Of a stretch of 8,085 nucleotides of DNA, positions 5,597 to 8,085 are shown one piece after another. The translations under genes and the position numbers were made by a program. The stretch comes from Clostridia bacterium (GTDB lineage Bacteria; Bacillota; Clostridia; Oscillospirales; Acutalibacteraceae), in NCBI GenBank assembly GCA_017615405.1, contig JAGAAE010000060.1:1-8085 (forward strand), in the 5' to 3' direction. The first letter of the stretch is position 1; each line of letters begins with the position of its first letter. The notes below the pieces were generated by a model that saw nothing but the letters and a program-made list of their open reading frames with translations, did not search any database and had not been told where the DNA came from.

Positions 5597-7939
5597 ATGA
5601 CATTAAACGAATTACATATCGGCGAGACCGCGGTTATAACCGAAGTCGGCGGCGAAGGTGCTTTGCGTCAGCATTTTTTGGATATGGGTATTATCCCCGG
5701 AGCAGATATCAAACTTGTTAAGTATGCGCCGATGGGGGATCCCCTCCAAATTATTATTCACGGTTATGAACTTACGCTCCGCATCAACGATGCCAAGCAT
5801 ATCGAGGTAGTAAAAACCGAAACCGAGGTCGAAACCCTGCCGAATGCCGTTAACAAGCGAAGGACATACCATCCCGGTCTCGGCGAAGAGGGTAAGTATC
5901 ACGTTAAAACCGATGATGAGCCTTTCCCGAAGGGGACACTCTTGACCTTTGCGCTTGCCGGCAACCAGAATTGCGGAAAAACGACGCTCTTTAACGCTCT
6001 GACCGGGTCAAATCAGCACGTCGGCAACTTTCCCGGCGTTACCGTTGATCGCAAGAGCGGCGCCATAAAGGGCTATCCCGATACCCTTGTTACCGACCTG
6101 CCCGGAATCTATTCGCTCTCGCCTTATACCTCGGAAGAGATAGTTTCAAGGCAGTTTATTCTTGACGAAAAACCCGCCTGTATTATAAATATCGTTGACA
6201 CCAACAATATCGAGCGCAACCTTTATCTTACGATGCAGCTTATGGAGCTTGAGGTACCGATGGTACTCGCCCTAAATATGATGGATGAGGTAGAGGGCAA
6301 CGGCGGTACGGTCTATATCAATGATATGGAGCACGAACTCGGGATCCCGGTCGTTCCGATATCCGCCGCAAAAGAGCAGGGTGTTAAGGAACTTGTCAAA
6401 CACGCCGTGCATATTGCCAAGTATAAAGAAAAACCGGGTCGTACCGACTTCTGCGATAAGGACGAATGCGGCGGAGCCGTCCATAGGGCGCTTCACAGTA
6501 TAATGCATCTTATCGAGGATCACGCGGTCGAAGCAAATATCCCCGTCCGTTTTGCCGCAAGCAAGCTTGTCGAGGGCGATAAATTGGTTCTTGACGCGCT
6601 GAAACTTTCGGATAACGAAAAGGATACGCTCGAACATATTATCCTTCAAATGGAGCAGGAGAGAGGGCTTGACCGCTCGGCGGCAATTGCCGATATGCGG
6701 TTTAACTTTATTAAAAAACTTGCGGCAAAGACCGTTGTTAAGCCTAAGGACAGCAAGGAGCATATCCGAAGCAATAGAATCGATAAGATCCTGACGGGTA
6801 AATATACCGCGATACCGTCGTTTATTGCGATAATGGGTTTGATCTTCTGGCTGACGTTTGACGTTATCGGCTCCGCATTACAAGGCTTGCTTGAATCAGG
6901 TATAGGAAAGTTATCGACCGTCACAGAAAGTTTCTTAACGTCGATCAACGTTAGCGATATCTTAAAATCGCTTGTTGTTGACGGAATTTTCGGCGGCATC
7001 GGAACGGTCGTTTCCTTCGTTCCGATAATAATAATTCTTTTCTTTTTCCTGAGTCTCCTTGAGGATAGCGGCTATATGGCAAGGGTCGCATTTATAATGG
7101 ATAAAATGCTTAGAAAGATCGGTCTTTCCGGCAGGAGCATCGTCCCGATGCTTATCGGTTTCGGCTGCACCGTCCCGGGAGTTATGGCAAGCCGTACTCT
7201 GCCCAGCGCAAGAGACAGAAAAATGACGGTTATGCTGACGCCCTTTATGAGTTGTTCGGCAAAACTCCCGATCTACGGATTTTTGTCCGCCGTGTTCTTC
7301 CCGAAATATGCCGGGCTTGTTATGATAGGGCTCTATCTTTTCGGGATACTCATAGGCATAATAACGGCGCTTGTTTCCAAAAAGCTCGCATTTAAGGGTG
7401 AGGCGGTACCGTTTGTAATGGAACTTCCGAATTATCGTTTGCCGACCCCGAAGAATGTTTTGCAGCTTTTATGGGAAAAGGCGAAGGACTTTTTGCAAAG
7501 GGCATTTACCGTCATACTTATTGCCGCGATCATCGTTTGGGGACTCCAAAAATTCGATTTCGGTTTCCATACCGTCATAGATTCAAACAGCAGTATGCTT
7601 GCGAGCATAGCGAGGTTTATATCGCCCGTTTTTGCACCACTCGGGCTTAATAACTGGATGATCTCAACTGCGCTTATCGCCGGATTTATGGCAAAAGAAA
7701 GCGTTGTTTCAACACTGGGCGTTCTTCTCGGCGAGGCATCGATCGCATCGATCATTTCGCCCGTTTCGGCGGTCGCTTTGCTGGTATTCTGTCTTTTGTA
7801 TACGCCCTGCGTCGCGGCTGTCTCCGCGATAAGAAGAGAACTCGGCGGAAGATGGGCTTTTACGGTCGTCGTATTCCAATGCTCGGTCGCATGGGTCTGT
7901 GCGTTTATTGTTAAAAATCTGATTGAAGTATTCATGTAA
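5597..7939 (+). CDS. feoB: FeoB ferrous iron transporter with fused N-terminal FeoA domain
   Basis: Inner-membrane permease for Fe(II) uptake, controlled by a cytosolic G-protein domain. The 780 residues hold, in order: a FeoA-like SH3 domain (1-75; HFLDMGIIPGADI, then APMGDPL); a linker (76-112); the G domain with G1 GNQNCGKTT (122-130), G2 Thr149 in GVTV, G3 DLPG (167-170), G4 NMMD (227-230) and G5 SAAK (256-259); a helical spacer (about 270-395) holding a Cys/His-rich stretch; and the transporter part (about 403-780) with several membrane helices. The two gate motifs are present, GCTVPG (523-528, Cys524) and FMSCSAKLPIY (550-560, Cys553), as is LLYTPCVAAVSAI (733-745). The start MTLNELHIGE is typical of FeoA; its ribosome site is weak (GGGTG, 5585-5589). 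FeoA is usually a separate small protein, and fusion replaces it here. No feoC or separate feoA is visible, and no obvious Fur box was seen. Confidence 0.96.
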   Translation: MTLNELHIGETAVITEVGGEGALRQHFLDMGIIPGADIKLVKYAPMGDPLQIIIHGYELTLRINDAKHIEVVKTETEVETLPNAVNKRRTYHPGLGEEGKYHVKTDDEPFPKGTLLTFALAGNQNCGKTTLFNALTGSNQHVGNFPGVTVDRKSGAIKGYPDTLVTDLPGIYSLSPYTSEEIVSRQFILDEKPACIINIVDTNNIERNLYLTMQLMELEVPMVLALNMMDEVEGNGGTVYINDMEHELGIPVVPISAAKEQGVKELVKHAVHIAKYKEKPGRTDFCDKDECGGAVHRALHSIMHLIEDHAVEANIPVRFAASKLVEGDKLVLDALKLSDNEKDTLEHIILQMEQERGLDRSAAIADMRFNFIKKLAAKTVVKPKDSKEHIRSNRIDKILTGKYTAIPSFIAIMGLIFWLTFDVIGSALQGLLESGIGKLSTVTESFLTSINVSDILKSLVVDGIFGGIGTVVSFVPIIIILFFFLSLLEDSGYMARVAFIMDKMLRKIGLSGRSIVPMLIGFGCTVPGVMASRTLPSARDRKMTVMLTPFMSCSAKLPIYGFLSAVFFPKYAGLVMIGLYLFGILIGIITALVSKKLAFKGEAVPFVMELPNYRLPTPKNVLQLLWEKAKDFLQRAFTVILIAAIIVWGLQKFDFGFHTVIDSNSSMLASIARFISPVFAPLGLNNWMISTALIAGFMAKESVVSTLGVLLGEASIASIISPVSAVALLVFCLLYTPCVAAVSAIRRELGGRWAFTVVVFQCSVAWVCAFIVKNLIEVFM

Positions 7940-7943
7940 TAAT

Positions 7944-7973
7944 AAAAAAGGGCAGATACGTTTCGTATCTGCC
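7944..7973 (-). terminator. Intrinsic terminator for a minus-strand transcript
   Basis: GGCAGATACG (7951-7960) and CGTATCTGCC (7964-7973) form a perfect 10-bp stem with a 3-base loop. On the plus strand the stem is preceded by six A residues (7944-7949) and followed by TGAGAG, so the T tract required for termination exists only on the minus strand. Transcription entering from the right edge would stop just before reading into feoB. The hairpin could still stabilise the 3' end of feoB mRNA. Confidence 0.7.
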
Positions 7974-7974
7974 T

Positions 7975-8001
7975 GAGAGTGTCGAAAAGGTCGACACTCT
8001 C
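7975..8001. repeat. Perfect 11-bp hairpin, second of three abutting
   Basis: GAGAGTGTCGA (7975-7985) is followed after a 5-base loop by its exact reverse complement (7991-8001). One base separates it from the terminator hairpin to the left and none from the structure to the right. Neither strand has a T tract after it, so it is not a simple terminator. Its role is unknown; it may be part of a structured RNA on the minus strand or of a palindromic repeat. Confidence 0.75.
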
Positions 8002-8063
8002 TTGGCGGGAATGCCGTTCGCCGAAATCCTTCGGATTTGCGGACTGCTCTCTACTCCCGCCAA
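8002..8063. other. Long imperfect hairpin of unknown function, third of three abutting
   Basis: TTGGCGGGA (8002-8010) pairs perfectly with TCCCGCCAA (8055-8063). Inside, GTTCGC (8016-8021) pairs with GCGGAC (8039-8044) with one wobble on the plus strand, and AAATCC (8024-8029) pairs with GGATTT (8033-8038) around a TTC loop, leaving a 2-base bulge. Together this makes a 62-base arm. I do not recognise a known RNA family. The remaining bases to the window end (8064-8085) hold nothing I can name. It may be the 3' part of a structured RNA or repeat that continues beyond the window. Confidence 0.5.
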
Positions 8064-8085
8064 TACCACCCACGTCCTCTTGAAA

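Noticed and set aside
8002..8063. 3' end of tmRNA, RNase P RNA or SRP RNA
   Set aside because: ACTCCCGCC resembles a T-arm end, but the TTCGA loop context and other conserved segments of these RNAs are missing on both strands.
7432..8073. Minus-strand open frame of 213 codons spanning the tail and the 3' end of feoB
   Set aside because: It would read through the minus-strand terminator into sequence antisense to feoB; the feoB part is clearly a shadow. The right-hand part is open in another minus frame too, so it is not convincing as coding.
8040..8080. T-box-like GGGTGGTA on the minus strand
   Set aside because: The match to the T-box core breaks after GGGTGGTA, and the gene downstream on that strand would be none, since feoB runs the other way.
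8011..8085. Plus-strand ATG frame running off the window end
   Set aside because: It begins inside the long hairpin, has no spaced ribosome site, and the product is not recognised. It is too short and cut to support.

Overview
This window looks like the distal end of a division and cell wall (dcw) cluster from a Gram-positive anaerobe, followed by an iron transporter gene. Protein style (clostridial MurG, MurA, short DivIB-type FtsQ and a FeoA-FeoB fusion), intermediate base composition and strong GGAGG-type ribosome sites suggest Clostridia, perhaps Oscillospirales/Ruminococcaceae. That placement is inference from family resemblance, not from a search.

Layout, all genes on the + strand: ftsW (1-1101, 5' end cut by the window edge), murG (1130-2251), murA (2313-3566), ftsQ/divIB (3579-4349), an AT-rich gap with a clear promoter (about 4350-4476), ftsZ (4477-5541), a strong intrinsic terminator (5555-5581), feoB with an N-terminal FeoA domain (5597-7939), and a tail of back-to-back hairpins (7944-8063) that runs to the end without a convincing gene.

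The first five genes act together. MurA makes the first committed peptidoglycan precursor in the cytosol and MurG completes lipid II at the inner membrane face. FtsW polymerises lipid II at the septum, FtsQ/DivIB is a bitopic divisome protein, and FtsZ forms the cytokinetic ring. ftsW, murG, murA and ftsQ are closely spaced and probably co-transcribed, with a possible extra promoter before murA. ftsZ has its own extended -10 promoter, a strong ribosome site and a terminator, so it can be expressed as a separate high-output unit. No ftsA lies between ftsQ and ftsZ, and murA sits where bacilli have murB.

FeoB is functionally unrelated: a GTP-dependent ferrous iron permease. It starts 15 bases after the ftsZ terminator, which leaves little room for a promoter of its own.

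The six genes are recognisable housekeeping families with intact motifs. I do not see a new multi-gene system. The one stretch not explained by known genes is the last 145 bases: three abutting hairpins, the leftmost oriented as a terminator for a minus-strand transcript entering from the right. This may be the 3' end of a structured RNA, a convergent gene's tail, or a palindromic repeat; the window is cut before this can be decided.
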